Part shown: positions 4,745 to 5,354 of the stretch, piece by piece
How positions within the stretch are numbered: the stretch's first letter is position 1
How the letters are laid out: every line of letters begins with the position of its first letter
NCBI GenBank assembly: GCA_030618945.1
Contig: JAUXCI010000182.1
Span: 1-5,354, forward strand
Reading direction: 5' to 3'
Length of the DNA: 5,354 nucleotides
Origin: Flavobacteriaceae bacterium
Lineage (GTDB): Bacteria > Bacteroidota > Bacteroidia > Flavobacteriales > Flavobacteriaceae
The notes under the pieces: model-generated
The model's database searches: none
What the model saw: the letters and a program-made list of their open reading frames with translations, nothing else
What the model was told of the DNA's origin: nothing
Translations under genes and position numbers: made by a program

Positions 4745-5354
4745 ATGAAAATAAAGAATAGAATAATATCGATCATAAGTGTTGCGCTTCTGCTGTTGGG
4801 TACGGCTCATTCGGTTCAGAGTCAGATCAACAAAACCCTGGAAACAAAAGTTATAGACGCGTTGGCGCAAATGCCATGCAATGACCAAGAGCATACTGAA
4901 CGGGTCATGAAAGAAGTCATGGAGATGGGTGAAGAAGGAACTTTAGAACTCACGAGCAGACTGGTTCCTTCAGGAAAAGGAAATGATACTCAGGTGCGAT
5001 ACCTCTTACACAGTCTCGCGAGTTATAGCGGGGGACAAGCCTCTTCGATAAGTGAATCTAATTTGGTTGAAAATGCCTTTATAAAGGCGATTGAAGCCGA
5101 GACAAACCCTGAGGTTCAAACATTTTTGATACGCCGTTTGGCTTTTTGCGGATCCAATTCAAGTGTAGCCTATTTAAGTTATTTTCTCAACAATGATGTT
5201 ATGTTTAAGCCGGCACTGGCTAGCCTAACATATATTGGCTCTGTAGAGGCTGGGGCTGCTATTTTGAAGGCACTCAGCGGCACTGATGATGCGCTTAAAC
5301 AAAAACCATTCAACAAGGCACTTGGAGCACTCAGATATGCCCCGGCTGTTGAAA
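4745..5354 (+). CDS. Exported HEAT-like helical repeat protein, 3' end outside the window
   Basis: The first 203 residues are visible and the frame is open to the right edge. The protein starts MKIKNR with a hydrophobic stretch at residues 7-21 and plausible signal peptidase I cleavage after S26 (VQS before QINK). From about residue 35 the sequence is a run of amphipathic helix pairs of HEAT-like spacing, such as VIDALAQM, QVRYLLHSLASY, VQTFLIRRLAF and KALGALRYAP, with no catalytic motif. It is not the conserved core of any enzyme I recognise. In related loci, long secreted proteins with HEAT-like N-terminal parts can end in a DUF1080 domain, the fold of 3-keto-disaccharide hydrolases; whether this one does lies beyond the window. 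It starts 12 bp after the oxidoreductase gene with no Shine-Dalgarno sequence and is almost certainly in the same operon. Confidence 0.8.
   Translation, partial: MKIKNRIISIISVALLLLGTAHSVQSQINKTLETKVIDALAQMPCNDQEHTERVMKEVMEMGEEGTLELTSRLVPSGKGNDTQVRYLLHSLASYSGGQASSISESNLVENAFIKAIEAETNPEVQTFLIRRLAFCGSNSSVAYLSYFLNNDVMFKPALASLTYIGSVEAGAAILKALSGTDDALKQKPFNKALGALRYAPAVE

Noticed and set aside
525..4894. Several minus-strand open frames of 60-90 codons, and a plus-strand frame at 713-979.
   Set aside because: Each lies over a well-supported gene in another frame, shows no recognisable domain, and is not backed by a promoter or ribosome site. No tRNA, rRNA, CRISPR array or transposase was seen in any frame.

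Overview
The window looks like a piece of chromosome from a Bacteroidota bacterium, most likely of the Flavobacteriia. The evidence is low GC content, almost no Shine-Dalgarno sequences, a Bacteroidota-type -7 promoter element (TAnnTTTG), and a set of protein families common in marine flavobacteria: a lipocalin-like lipoprotein next to an OmpA lipoprotein, and a Tat-exported Gfo/Idh/MocA oxidoreductase next to an exported HEAT-like protein. All five convincing complete genes, and the one cut by the right edge, lie on the plus strand.

Bases 1-582 contain no intact gene and read as rearranged DNA. Bases 1-189 are an inverted copy (187 of 189 identical) of the 5' part of the lipocalin gene at 599-787, cut just after the start of the reading frame and lacking a start codon. 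Next to it is a strong plus-strand intrinsic terminator (205-241) whose gene is missing. Then comes a decayed 3' fragment of a 2-oxoacid dehydrogenase E1 beta gene (about 301-512), with two internal deletions and a frameshift in a run of eight A. A promoter at about 548-555 starts the intact block.

Bases 583-3235 hold four closely spaced genes: lipocalin-like lipoprotein, glycine-zipper/OmpA lipoprotein, MobA-like nucleotidyltransferase and TSUP (TauE/SafE) permease. Gaps are 14, 35 and 63 bp, so one transcript is plausible. The first two are envelope proteins. The third belongs to the family that makes the cytidylated molybdenum cofactor, but no molybdoenzyme gene is visible. A strong Shine-Dalgarno sequence with a 28-codon frame precedes the permease gene.

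Bases 3236-3463 are an intergenic gap with a weak candidate terminator and a weak candidate promoter. Bases 3464-5354 begin a second operon: a Tat-secreted NAD(P)-dependent sugar oxidoreductase, then 12 bp later a secreted helical-repeat protein that runs off the window. Related Bacteroidota loci pair such oxidoreductases with DUF1080 3-keto-glycoside hydrolases, so periplasmic glycoside oxidation is the best working idea, but it is inferred.

The most interesting signal is the 189-bp inverted repeat around the promoter and start codon of the lipocalin gene. It could be an invertible on/off segment, the scar of an inverted duplication, or a fold-back assembly chimera. The orphan terminator at the junction and the missing start codon make scar or chimera at least as likely as a switch.
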